From: JAGOUN01 sp040389005
GTDB lineage: Bacteria > Pseudomonadota > Gammaproteobacteria > JAGOUN01
Length of the DNA: 64,000 bases
Direction: 5' to 3'
Assembly: GCA_040389005.1 (NCBI GenBank)
Contig: JAZKAS010000022.1
Span: 1 to 64,000 of the forward strand
Shown here: positions 17,250 through 24,941 of the stretch, in pieces
Numbering within the stretch: the stretch's first letter is position 1
Layout: every line of letters starts with the position of its first letter
Notes under the pieces: generated by a model
Database searches by the model: none
The model's input: the letters and a program-made list of their open reading frames with translations, nothing else
What the model was told of the DNA's origin: nothing
Position numbers and translations under genes: made by a program

Positions 17250-17648
17250 TCAAACCCAGTTTTCAAGCTTTAGATGAGGAACATGCAAAAACTCTTTTGT
17301 ATTATTCGTCACTAAAGTGACATCCAAAGAGAGCGCATGTGCTGCAATCATATAATCAAGCGGGCCAATAGTCGCTCCTTTTTTTTCAAGAAAAACTCTT
17401 ATTTTCCCATAAAAATCTGTTGCTTCTTTATCAAAGGACATTAGCTCTAACGGCAATAAAAAATTTTCTAATGCGGATTTGTTTTTTTCAACATACTGGC
17501 TTTTCTCAACGCCATAAGATAATTCTGCCAATGTGACAGAAGAAATTCCGACATCGCCCACCTGTAACGTTTTAAATTTTTCTAATACACTGTGTGGTTT
17601 CTGCTTAATAAGATAAATGCAAATATTAGTGTCTAATAGATATTTCAT
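17250..17648 (-). CDS. vapC: VapC toxin (PIN-domain RNase)
   Basis: This 132-residue PIN-domain toxin has an intact acidic set: Asp in MKYLLDTNICIYL, Glu in SSVTLAELSYGVEKS, and Asp in GPLDYMIAAHA followed by VTNNTKEF. VapC enzymes cleave tRNA or rRNA when not held by VapB. The ATG overlaps the remaining 3' end of vapB (ATGA), the normal arrangement. Because the antitoxin gene upstream appears split (see 17645-18187), an intact toxin without a full partner would be unusual unless the split is an assembly error. Confidence 0.9.
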   Translation of the reverse strand: MKYLLDTNICIYLIKQKPHSVLEKFKTLQVGDVGISSVTLAELSYGVEKSQYVEKNKSALENFLLPLELMSFDKEATDFYGKIRVFLEKKGATIGPLDYMIAAHALSLDVTLVTNNTKEFLHVPHLKLENWV

Positions 17649-17695
17649 TCAAAGAGATCCTCTCTTTTTTGTTGTTCCTGAAAACAGCGATGTCA

Positions 17696-18037
17696 ACCGT
17701 AGGGTAGACTTTCAGATAAGTATTGGAGTAAGCGTAGATCACGCCGGTGCGGAATTCTTCGGAGTCGAGAACGCGATCGCTTATCTGATCTCTTAAAATG
17801 GTAGAGCTGTGGGTGCCCATTTCGGGGAGCTGTTCTACTTCGAATTTTCCGCTGTAGAAGGGAATAAAGCTGTTGCGACTTCCATAGAGTCTGAAGCCCG
17901 ACCCTGGAAAGGTTTCTGTTAAGAGTTGATCCAGATTCGATGACCACTTCGTATCAATAGGATGATTTGGCAGGGGGAGCACAACCAGATTGCCATACTC
18001 CTTCTTTATCATTCGCTCCCTGGTTTGAAAATCGAGC
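17696..18037 (-). other. foreign-looking segment inside vapB
   Basis: About 340 bases stay open on the minus strand through the whole segment (for example GNLVVLPLPNHPIDTKWSS and DQISDRVLDSEEFRTGVIYA). They look more GC-rich than the neighbouring genes. The translation resembles a piece of a real globular protein, but I do not recognise the family. It has no start of its own except through the gap. It could be an insertion or a misjoined contig end. Confidence 0.45.
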
Positions 18038-18047
18038 NNNNNNNNNN
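18038..18047. other. assembly gap (10 N)
   Basis: Ten N within vapB, at the junction between antitoxin coding sequence and the foreign-looking segment. Confidence 0.99.
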
Positions 18048-18212
18048 ATCCCAAGAATTTTCTACTGGAAATAAAACTGTCGCATTACCGACTTTTTTAA
18101 TAAATACCTCTTTACCAGAAAAACGAAATTCTTTTGGCAAACGCACAGCCTGACTTTGGCCGTTTTGAAATAAGCGCGCAGTTTCCATGATTCCACCTCA
18201 AAAGTATATATT

Positions 18213-18230
18213 TTTTAGTATATACTAAAA
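18213..18230. promoter_or_regulatory. perfect palindrome, probable VapBC operator
   Basis: The 18-base perfect palindrome TTTTAGTATATACTAAAA lies 26 bases upstream of the vapB start, with a related half site (AGTATATA) at 18203-18210. VapB proteins bind such palindromes to autorepress their operon, so this is the likely operator. The assignment rests on position and symmetry only. Confidence 0.55.
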
Positions 18231-18252
18231 CATTCGAACTAACAACACTGCT

Positions 18253-20901
18253 TTAATTGCTCGCCCCAAGAACGTTCGATGGATTAGGCGCCTGATTAAG
18301 CTCCCACGCTTCTTGAAACATATCCAAAATTCTTCCAGGAGCAGTATCGATTAATTCAACACGATCCAAGTGAGAACGCAAGTCAAACCCCTGCACAATC
18401 CAGCGCGTGAAGAGATCCATTACCGCTTTATATTCATAATCTTGCGACTCCACGCGTTGATCCTTGATAATACGAAAAAACTCATCAATTAGGCGATCAT
18501 GCTCTTTCATTCGCTCATTAAAACTATCCGGCGGTAGATAGTAAGCGAATGATTGTAGGAGACTTAAAACACTATCCCGCACGCTTAAACAACCATCCAG
18601 CTCCCACGATATATTTGGTGATAAGAGCTCAATCAAAATGTCAAAGAATGCATCGTTTACGATATGCAACATGCCACGAGTTAATCGCTCTACGTTGCTG
18701 ATGGCGCAAAATTTTACACATGCCACCAAGACTGTAAAAACTTTCGCACGATAGCGCATATCAGTGTTTACATTAGCACATATACTCAACAAGCGCTCCC
18801 ATAAATCAAAATGTCGCTCGATATGAGCAGGTAAAATATAAAGGCATATTAATTTACCATAATTATCGTCAACTTTGAGCACATTAAATTCTGACAACTC
18901 ATCAAGCACTGATGATGCATAGCAAATCAAATCATCGACATCATTCTGAGGGAGGTTTTTTGATAACTCATAAAAAAAAGTTTTCCAATCAAACCGATAA
19001 AAAGTCATTATCATTTTTAACAAATTTTTTCTATCCTCAATAAATACGCTAACGAAATCAACGTTTTCTTTGCGAGAAAAAAAATACGGCAGCTGCCTCG
19101 TAATATACCAACCGAAAATCATGTGGTCCTCACTGAAATTCTCGTAATTACCGGCGTCTTGATACAAGCGAGAAGACAAAATCTTCTCAACACACGCTCT
19201 ATTATCTATAATGCGCTCTATTATCACAGGAAGCCTTAACCAAGCGCTGTCATATTGAACACCATCTTCATCATAACGATCCCCCCAGGTATAATCTAGC
19301 GAATCAACTTCGCTCATAATAAAAAACAAAAAATCACTGCTTAGAAAATACGCCTTAAACTCCGAAGATTTTAATAACGTTACAATACTTGCGGACATTA
19401 CTGTATAATTTTTTTCTTTAAACAATTTTTTTAAGTGTTCTAAAATTTTTTCAAAATTATGATTCAACATGTATATCGAAAATGCGATAGCCACCCCTCC
19501 CGCCCCAGCAATTAAGCAGCGCTTCACTGATAGCAGCTCTTTACCCTCTTTTTTGCTCATATTTGCGTATAAAGATTCGAACATATCCCACGATCGATTG
19601 TCCCCAAAATCAGAAGACGCCTCTTTAAGCGCTGCATGCGCCATGTCTTGATACAGACGTAAATCTTCGTCCCATAATAAGATTTTATTCAACTCAAGAA
19701 ATAAATAAAGCCGTTCGCTATTGTTCAACACCGACATTAACCTAATAAACATTCTAAAAATAATACTTAATTTATTAGGATCATAGCTATCCAATAAAAG
19801 CAATTTCCTGAATAACTCTTCTTTCTCATCAGTGACTTTTGCGATACTCACAATCAGGCCTGCAATAATTTCAACAAATGCAAAATCGTTTTTATTGGCG
19901 TCATCATTGGGATCTGAGTCTGAGTCTGAATCGGGTTTTAGTTCTAAAGCGTATATTGCATTTTCCACACAAGTAAAAAATTCATTTCTTGAAGAGTTTT
20001 CTTTTCTCAAAAATTCTTCTTCAAACGAGGGATATGCTGATAGGATTTTAAGCATCTCCAATACTTTCTCATATTCTTTTCTCGAAAAGAAATTAGCTAA
20101 CCCATTAAAAATTAGAGACCATTGGTCATTGAGCACATGTGGCTTAAAATGCCTCGCGATTATGAGAGCACCGTTTGACAATTCAGCATTTATTTCTGAG
20201 AAAAAAGACGTTTCTTGCTCGTCAAACACCCTTGCTTTCGCGCTTGCAGGCAAATACAAAAACGCTTCTTCAAATATATCGATTGCAATTTCTGCTGGCA
20301 ATGTGCAATCTATCGCTCGGTTAAAAATAACGCCTAACGTTTGATACAATTTCTCTTCATTTTGTTTTAAAAATGGCACTGTGCGTGAAAATAGGCGCGC
20401 GGCTTTTTCAACCAGATCAGGATGCGATCGATCACCCAAATCCCCCATGAGTTTATCAACAAAAACATCCCTTTGTTCCTGTGAAAAAGAACAAACAAAA
20501 CCAGAGCGCATATCTTGAGATACGCCCCCATTAAAACATTTTCTTTTCAGAAAGAGAATAACGCTCAGAATTCCTACTCGATTCTTCACCGATAAAGAGA
20601 ACAATTCCATCCACTTTTCGAGCTTCTCAATCACCGAGCTCAATGCCACCGTATCCGCAAAAAAAGCCTCTTGCGTTGCCTCCGGCAATGTTTCTAAAAA
20701 TGCGGGGAATAATTTTAGGCATTCTATAGCTGTTTCATCACGAAGCTCACTAAGTCTCAGAAGAACTCGGCTTGCATCCACCAATCTTCTCTTGGAGCGA
20801 TCACCCAAAACGGTCAAAAAAAATTGCAGCAAGGCTTTTGAATCTAACCATTCAAACACAATAGGTTGAACAATAAAACGTGAAAGATCAAAAAAATGCA
20901 T
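18253..20901 (-). CDS. large alpha-helical protein of unknown family (882 aa)
   Basis: This 882-residue protein is almost wholly helical, with many amphipathic repeats of about 35-45 residues reminiscent of HEAT/ARM solenoids (for example HPDLVEKAARLFSRTVPFL). An acidic DSDSDSD linker lies near residue 325, encoded by a slippage-prone GAY-TCN run at about 19911-19933. One hydrophobic stretch near residue 475 (CLIAGAGGVAIAFSIYML) could insert in a membrane. There is no signal peptide and no catalytic motif. The upstream ribosome binding site is weak. It stands alone between vapBC and hemB. It is a candidate effector by size and style only; the 753-aa protein at 55820-58081 is built similarly. 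Confidence 0.65.
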   Translation of the reverse strand: MHFFDLSRFIVQPIVFEWLDSKALLQFFLTVLGDRSKRRLVDASRVLLRLSELRDETAIECLKLFPAFLETLPEATQEAFFADTVALSSVIEKLEKWMELFSLSVKNRVGILSVILFLKRKCFNGGVSQDMRSGFVCSFSQEQRDVFVDKLMGDLGDRSHPDLVEKAARLFSRTVPFLKQNEEKLYQTLGVIFNRAIDCTLPAEIAIDIFEEAFLYLPASAKARVFDEQETSFFSEINAELSNGALIIARHFKPHVLNDQWSLIFNGLANFFSRKEYEKVLEMLKILSAYPSFEEEFLRKENSSRNEFFTCVENAIYALELKPDSDSDSDPNDDANKNDFAFVEIIAGLIVSIAKVTDEKEELFRKLLLLDSYDPNKLSIIFRMFIRLMSVLNNSERLYLFLELNKILLWDEDLRLYQDMAHAALKEASSDFGDNRSWDMFESLYANMSKKEGKELLSVKRCLIAGAGGVAIAFSIYMLNHNFEKILEHLKKLFKEKNYTVMSASIVTLLKSSEFKAYFLSSDFLFFIMSEVDSLDYTWGDRYDEDGVQYDSAWLRLPVIIERIIDNRACVEKILSSRLYQDAGNYENFSEDHMIFGWYITRQLPYFFSRKENVDFVSVFIEDRKNLLKMIMTFYRFDWKTFFYELSKNLPQNDVDDLICYASSVLDELSEFNVLKVDDNYGKLICLYILPAHIERHFDLWERLLSICANVNTDMRYRAKVFTVLVACVKFCAISNVERLTRGMLHIVNDAFFDILIELLSPNISWELDGCLSVRDSVLSLLQSFAYYLPPDSFNERMKEHDRLIDEFFRIIKDQRVESQDYEYKAVMDLFTRWIVQGFDLRSHLDRVELIDTAPGRILDMFQEAWELNQAPNPSNVLGASN

Positions 20902-20946
20902 GATGATTTCTGAAGGAAAATAGAACTGAATTATAGTCTATTTTTG

Positions 20947-21948
20947 CTAACTTGCACCATTCCAAATCGCAATCTGCTTTGCATAATACGTCAAAATCGC
21001 ATCCACACCAGCGCGTTTGAAACTCATCATCGCTTCCATCACACAGGCTTTTTCATCGATCCAGCCATTTTGTGAGGCTGCTTTCAACATCGCATATTCA
21101 CCACTGACGTGATAGACAAACGTCGGCATCATAAATTGCGTTTTCACACGATGTACAATATCCAAATATGGCATTCCTGGCTTTATCATGACGATATCCG
21201 CACCTTCTTGAATATCTAATGCAACTTCATGCAACGCTTCATCACCATTGGAGGGCGACATTTGATAGGAAAATTTATCGGCTTTGCCTAATGCAGATTT
21301 TGAACCCACCGCATCACGAAAGGGCCCATAAAAACTTGAGGCATATTTCGCAGAATACGCGAGAATTAACACATCAGAAAATTTCTCTTTTTCAAGTGCT
21401 TGACGAATTGCACCAATGCGACCATCCATCATATCCGAAGGCGCCACGACATCTGCACCTGCTTTTGCGCAACACAAGGCTTGTTTAATTAAAATCTCAA
21501 TAGTCACATCATTTAAAATTAAACCCGTTTCATTAATGACGCCATCTTGTCCGTGACTTGTATAAGGATCTAAAGCAATATCGGCAATAATACCTAAATC
21601 CGGACAGGCTTTTTTAATAGCTCGGATGGCGCGCGGAATTAACCCATCGTCATTATAAGCTTCTTCGGCATACAATGTTTTTTTCGATGAATCTATATAC
21701 GGAAATAATGCGATTGCGTTTATGCCTAACTCAAAACATTCGATTGCTTCTTTCACCAAAACATCAATACTAAAACGTTCGATACCCGGCATCGATGAAA
21801 TTGGCTCACGAATATTTTCACCTTCAAGAACAAACATGGGATAAATTAAATCATCCACTGTCACATGATTTTCTGCCACCAAACGCCGTGCAAACGGTTT
21901 TTGACGGATACGACGAAGACGGGAGGATGGAAATTGACGAGTTTGCAT
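20947..21948 (-). CDS. hemB: delta-aminolevulinic acid dehydratase (porphobilinogen synthase)
   Basis: HemB condenses two 5-aminolevulinate molecules to porphobilinogen in heme synthesis. The 333-residue length is normal. Both active-site lysines are visible: AYSAKYASSFYGPFR and VMIKPGMPYLD. The metal region reads DIALDPYTSHGQDG, with Asp in place of the three zinc-binding Cys of the E. coli type, so this is the magnesium-dependent class, as in Pseudomonas. No other hem gene is nearby. Confidence 0.96.
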   Translation of the reverse strand: MQTRQFPSSRLRRIRQKPFARRLVAENHVTVDDLIYPMFVLEGENIREPISSMPGIERFSIDVLVKEAIECFELGINAIALFPYIDSSKKTLYAEEAYNDDGLIPRAIRAIKKACPDLGIIADIALDPYTSHGQDGVINETGLILNDVTIEILIKQALCCAKAGADVVAPSDMMDGRIGAIRQALEKEKFSDVLILAYSAKYASSFYGPFRDAVGSKSALGKADKFSYQMSPSNGDEALHEVALDIQEGADIVMIKPGMPYLDIVHRVKTQFMMPTFVYHVSGEYAMLKAASQNGWIDEKACVMEAMMSFKRAGVDAILTYYAKQIAIWNGAS

Positions 21949-22013
21949 TTTTTCTCCTTTTGAAGAACATAAATTTTATCATAAACCCCTGTAAAGCTGT
22001 AACATGAATTATG

Positions 22014-22042
22014 TTGACTAACTAGACTTAGCCCAATATAAT
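22014..22042 (+). promoter_or_regulatory. sigma70 promoter of the Phd/PIN toxin-antitoxin operon
   Basis: TTGACT (22014-22019), a 17-base spacer and a perfect TATAAT (22037-22042) lie 28 bases before the antitoxin start. This is the best consensus promoter in the window and would drive antitoxin, toxin and probably rsmJ. Confidence 0.8.
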
Positions 22043-22070
22043 AATCTTGCTCCACAAGAGAGGCCACATC

Positions 22071-22316
22071 ATGAACACATTTAATATTCACGAAGCGAAA
22101 ACCAATTTCTCGCAGCTCATTAATCAAGCATTGGCAGGCGAGCAGATCATCATCGCTCGAGGCAACAAACCCCTCATTAAGCTTGTTCCCTTCGAAGAAG
22201 AGCTCACTCCGAGACACGGTGGACAACTAAAAGGCATGATGCATATTGCCGAAGATTTCGACGCGCCGCTCCCGGAAAACATACTGAACTCGTTTTATGG
22301 CAAGGAAAATGAATAA
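22071..22316 (+). CDS. Phd/YefM-family antitoxin
   Basis: This 81-residue antitoxin has the family N-terminus MNTFNIHEAKTNFSQLINQ followed by GEQIIIARGNKPLIKLVPF, the dimerisation and DNA-binding fold. The C-terminal tail (HIAEDFDAPLPENILNSFYG) is the toxin-neutralising segment. GAGAGG precedes the ATG at 22071; a TTG at 22047 would precede that site and is rejected. The stop overlaps the toxin start (TAATG). Confidence 0.92.
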   Translation: MNTFNIHEAKTNFSQLINQALAGEQIIIARGNKPLIKLVPFEEELTPRHGGQLKGMMHIAEDFDAPLPENILNSFYGKENE

Positions 22317-22690
22317 TGTATTTACTCGATACACACGTTCTGTTGTGGTGGTTGACAGAACCAAACAAAATTTCTAATACAGGTCAACAAATTATCGCCA
22401 ATCGTAATAACACTATTTTTATCAGCAGCATTTCTTTTTGGGAAATGTCGATCAAAAACAGTTTAGGCAAACTCACTTTACCTAATAATATTTTGACGAT
22501 AGCAAAATCGGAAGGATTGAAAATATTACCTCTACAACCTGAAGAAGGATTAAGCGTTGCCGATTTGCCCAATATTCACCAAGACCCTTTTGATCGTATT
22601 CTCATCGCACAAGCAAAGTATAATAACCTCGTATTGATTACGCGCGACAAAAAAGTACAAGAATATCCTATTGTGACAGTGCTTGCATAA
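22316..22690 (+). CDS. PIN-domain toxin (VapC-like, Phd-paired)
   Basis: This 124-residue PIN-domain RNase starts MYLLDTHVLLWWLTEPNKIS and continues with FISSISFWEMSIKNSLGKL and DPFDRILIAQAKYNNLVLITRD, giving the conserved Asp, Glu, Asp set. This subfamily is regularly paired with Phd-type antitoxins, as here. Start and stop both overlap their neighbours (TAATG on each side), so antitoxin, toxin and rsmJ form one tightly coupled unit. Confidence 0.92.
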   Translation: MYLLDTHVLLWWLTEPNKISNTGQQIIANRNNTIFISSISFWEMSIKNSLGKLTLPNNILTIAKSEGLKILPLQPEEGLSVADLPNIHQDPFDRILIAQAKYNNLVLITRDKKVQEYPIVTVLA

Positions 22691-23259
22691 TGATTGATTT
22701 CAACCAAATGAATCTCGATTGGCCCCATCGCGGCATTGGCAAGAAACACGATTCCTGTCGCGCGATTGGTTTAAATAAATTTTCTGATTTAACGCTACTT
22801 GACGCCACCGCGGGTCTTGCGCGTGATGCCTTTATTTTTGCAAAACTCGGTGCAAATGTAACGATGCTTGAACGCAACCCAACACTTGCGCAAATGATTG
22901 AAATAGCATTAGAAAATTTAACGGATGAAACTTTAAAACAAAAATTAAATTTTATTTTTCATGATTCCATCACTTATTTGCAATCGAATGAGATAATATA
23001 TGACGTCATTTATTTAGACCCGATGTTTTCCGATGTCGATAAACGCGCCAAAGTTAAAAAAGACATGCAAATGCTACATGAATTGATTGGCGAAAATAAC
23101 GATGCAGATATTTTGTTACCGCTTGCGCTAGAAAAAGCAAAAAAGCGCGTGGTTGTAAAACGCCACAAATTATCGCCCTTCCTTGACAATCAAAAGCCGA
23201 GTCATCAAATTATTGGCAAGTCGACACGGTATGATGTTTATTGTAAATTTTCAGACTAA
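22690..23259 (+). CDS. rsmJ: 16S rRNA (guanine-1516-N2)-methyltransferase RsmJ, short form
   Basis: This SAM-dependent methyltransferase targets 16S rRNA G1516. Recognisable motifs are LLDATAGLARDAFIFAKLG (SAM binding), MLERNP, YDVIYLDPMF and KKRVVVKRHKLSPFL. The length is 189 residues against about 250 in E. coli; the missing part is the N-terminal 50-60 residues, and the alignment begins at the HRR...GGGRG-like segment. The ATG overlaps the toxin stop, so the gene is now expressed from the TA operon. It overlaps the convergent ATPase gene by four bases. Confidence 0.88.
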   Translation: MIDFNQMNLDWPHRGIGKKHDSCRAIGLNKFSDLTLLDATAGLARDAFIFAKLGANVTMLERNPTLAQMIEIALENLTDETLKQKLNFIFHDSITYLQSNEIIYDVIYLDPMFSDVDKRAKVKKDMQMLHELIGENNDADILLPLALEKAKKRVVVKRHKLSPFLDNQKPSHQIIGKSTRYDVYCKFSD

Positions 23260-24701
23260 ACATTCATCAAATCTCCAAAATCGATAATACTTGCAAAAAA
23301 ACCTTCACTCACAAGCTCATCGGTTACACCATTGACATGAATAAGAACCGGACGAATAGAGTATTTCTTTCCAATGGTTAGATGTTTTATTTTACGTTGA
23401 ATTTCTGCAATAACAGACTGGCCAATTGGATTTTTTGAAAATTTCACCTCACATAACCACACAGTATTAAATTTATCGATAATCAGATAATCCACTTGTA
23501 CGCCTTGTTTTTGTGTTGTGGCAGATTGGTAATGAGGGTTATCGTATAAGACATCATTGGATGAAATATTCAGTTGTTGCAAAATTAATGCTTTATTATT
23601 TAAGATAAGATTTTCAAATTGCAATCCTGCAATACTTTCCCAATTTTTCAATGTTGATAATGACGTATTTTCAAAGCGATCTTGTTCAATTAAATCTATA
23701 TTCGGTTCAATGTATTTTAAATAAAAGCGAATAAAATTATCACATACACGAAAAACGCTATGCTTTGAAAGTTTATTGGTTTTAAAATTAAACGCATAAT
23801 CGCGCTTTACAAACCCTGCTTGCTCTAAATCTTCTAAATACGCTGATATAACGCCTTGCTTTTCCATTTTTAAGGCCGAATAAATATCGACAAGTTGCAT
23901 GCTAGGTTTTTCAAGTAATGACTTAATGATACTTTTATAAAAGTCACTTCGCCTTCCAAAGATATCCGTAAAAATCTGTTTGAATTCATGGACTAAAATA
24001 CCATCCTGAATAAAGCATAATTGTTTTATATTCTCCTCTGCACTCCATGCTGGAGATATTTTTTCTAAATAAGAAGGAATACCTCCCATAATCGCAAGTA
24101 ATTTGAATTTCTCAAAAGCCGATATTTTATAGCTATTTGTTGATAGAAAAGCATTACATTCGATAAGCGATAATTCTTTAAGATGCATTTTTAAAGAAAT
24201 ACGCCCAACAAAACCCGTGCTACTTAAAATGTTTTTTTCAATCCAGCTAGAAACAGAGCCGCAAAGCACTAAAGTTAATTGATTATTTTTTTTAAAATAA
24301 ATATCCCATGCGTTTTTGAGAAACCCGAGAAAAAGCGGGTCACTACGATCCGGTCCATCACTGGCCATCCATGAAATTTCATCTAACAATATTAAAACGC
24401 GTCCTGTTTGGGTTCGATCAGCCAAATGCCAAAATAATTCCTCCCAATGTTCGCTACGCGGTTCGGGAATCCCCAATTGCAAACCCATTTGACGCGCAAA
24501 AGATTGCCGCTGAGCCGCCGCAGTAACGCCTGGAACGGGCGCCAGCCCGGAAAGCGTAATCATACGATGATGTTTACCCGCCTCTTCAACCAGACGACTT
24601 TTGCCAATACGCCGCCGTCCTTTTATAACGACCAAATGGGCGTTCTTTTGAGCAAGAATTTTACCAAATTGCTTTAATTCTCTCTTTCTACCAACGAACA
24701 T
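23256..24701 (-). CDS. archaeal-type AAA ATPase with C-terminal PD-(D/E)XK nuclease-like domain (DUF234 type)
   Basis: This 481-residue protein begins MFVGRKRELKQFGKILAQ. Walker A is in VIKGRRRIGKSRLVEE near residue 27 and Walker B in ILLDEISWM near 145. A winged-helix-like region (IYSALKMEKQGVISAYLEDLEQAGFVKRD) precedes the C-terminal domain, where GVQVDYLIID...WLCEVKFSK gives the D...ExK pattern of PD-(D/E)XK nucleases. The function of this family is unknown; copies are often laterally acquired. Two palindromes and a promoter lie directly upstream. A 58-bp identical copy of its 3' coding end lies upstream at 24838-24895. Confidence 0.85.
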   Translation of the reverse strand: MFVGRKRELKQFGKILAQKNAHLVVIKGRRRIGKSRLVEEAGKHHRMITLSGLAPVPGVTAAAQRQSFARQMGLQLGIPEPRSEHWEELFWHLADRTQTGRVLILLDEISWMASDGPDRSDPLFLGFLKNAWDIYFKKNNQLTLVLCGSVSSWIEKNILSSTGFVGRISLKMHLKELSLIECNAFLSTNSYKISAFEKFKLLAIMGGIPSYLEKISPAWSAEENIKQLCFIQDGILVHEFKQIFTDIFGRRSDFYKSIIKSLLEKPSMQLVDIYSALKMEKQGVISAYLEDLEQAGFVKRDYAFNFKTNKLSKHSVFRVCDNFIRFYLKYIEPNIDLIEQDRFENTSLSTLKNWESIAGLQFENLILNNKALILQQLNISSNDVLYDNPHYQSATTQKQGVQVDYLIIDKFNTVWLCEVKFSKNPIGQSVIAEIQRKIKHLTIGKKYSIRPVLIHVNGVTDELVSEGFFASIIDFGDLMNV

Positions 24702-24703
24702 GA

Positions 24704-24739
24704 TTTACACCAAATAGCATTTTCTTCATTTGGTGTAAA
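24704..24739. repeat. palindrome P1 next to the ATPase start codon
   Basis: TTTACACCAAAT and ATTTGGTGTAAA, 12-base perfect arms, are separated by 12 bases. The palindrome ends two bases from the ATG at 24701, so the ribosome binding site (GGTG) lies inside the stem. It is identical in arms and similar in spacer to P2 (24758-24793), 54 bases away. Confidence 0.85.
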
Positions 24740-24767
24740 GTATATCAGGATTTTTGTTTTACACCAA
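24739..24767 (-). promoter_or_regulatory. promoter between palindromes P1 and P2
   Basis: On the minus strand, TTGGTG (24762-24767, in the arm of P2), a 17-base spacer and TATACT (24739-24744) preceded by TGa form an extended -10 promoter. Its -35 lies in P2 and its -10 abuts P1, a layout suited to repression by a protein binding both palindromes. Confidence 0.5.
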
Positions 24768-24793
24768 ATCGTTTTTTCTTCATTTGGTGTAAA
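24758..24793. repeat. palindrome P2 upstream of the ATPase gene
   Basis: Same arms as P1 (TTTACACCAAAT / ATTTGGTGTAAA) and the same 12-base spacing. It lies 9 bases downstream of the stop codon of the ATPase remnant at 24803. Confidence 0.85.
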
Positions 24794-24802
24794 GCCATGG
24801 GG

Positions 24803-24897
24803 TTATGAAAAATCACTGATATTCGCAAAAAAAACCTCACTCACAAGCTCATCGGTTACACCATTGACATGAATAAGAACCGGACGAATAGAGTACT
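24803..24897 (-). pseudogene. 3' remnant of a second ATPase gene
   Basis: The minus strand encodes YSIRPVLIHVNGVTDELVSE and then VFFANISDFS-stop, almost the same as the C-terminus of the intact ATPase. Bases 24838-24895 are identical to 23306-23363. The rest of this copy is gone. It points to a former tandem pair or to repeated insertion and deletion at this site. Confidence 0.8.
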
Positions 24898-24941
24898 CTT
24901 TCTACCAATGACACTCGACAAGAAACCATTCGAGATTTTAA

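Larger units (their letters stand above)
17645..18187 (-). pseudogene. vapB: VapB antitoxin gene, split by an inserted segment and an assembly gap
   Basis: The 5' part (18187 to about 18048) encodes a typical VapB AbrB-like N-terminus, METARLFQNGQSQAVRLPKEF followed by RFSGKEVFIKKVG. The typical C-terminus, FQEQQKREDLFE and a stop overlapping the vapC ATG, is found at about 17645-17683 in another frame, with an in-frame stop just upstream at 17693. Between them lie about 340 bases of unrelated sequence plus ten N. So vapB is either truly interrupted or the scaffold is chimeric here. Confidence 0.7.

Noticed and set aside
17626..18054. A 142-codon frame between vapC and vapB as a separate gene
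   Set aside because: It starts only by reading through the N gap, overlaps the vapC start region and displaces the vapB ends; treated as an inserted segment.
24704..24793. Twin palindromes as a CRISPR array or a rho-independent terminator
   Set aside because: There are only two units, each an inverted repeat with a similar spacer and no T tract, and a promoter fits between them.
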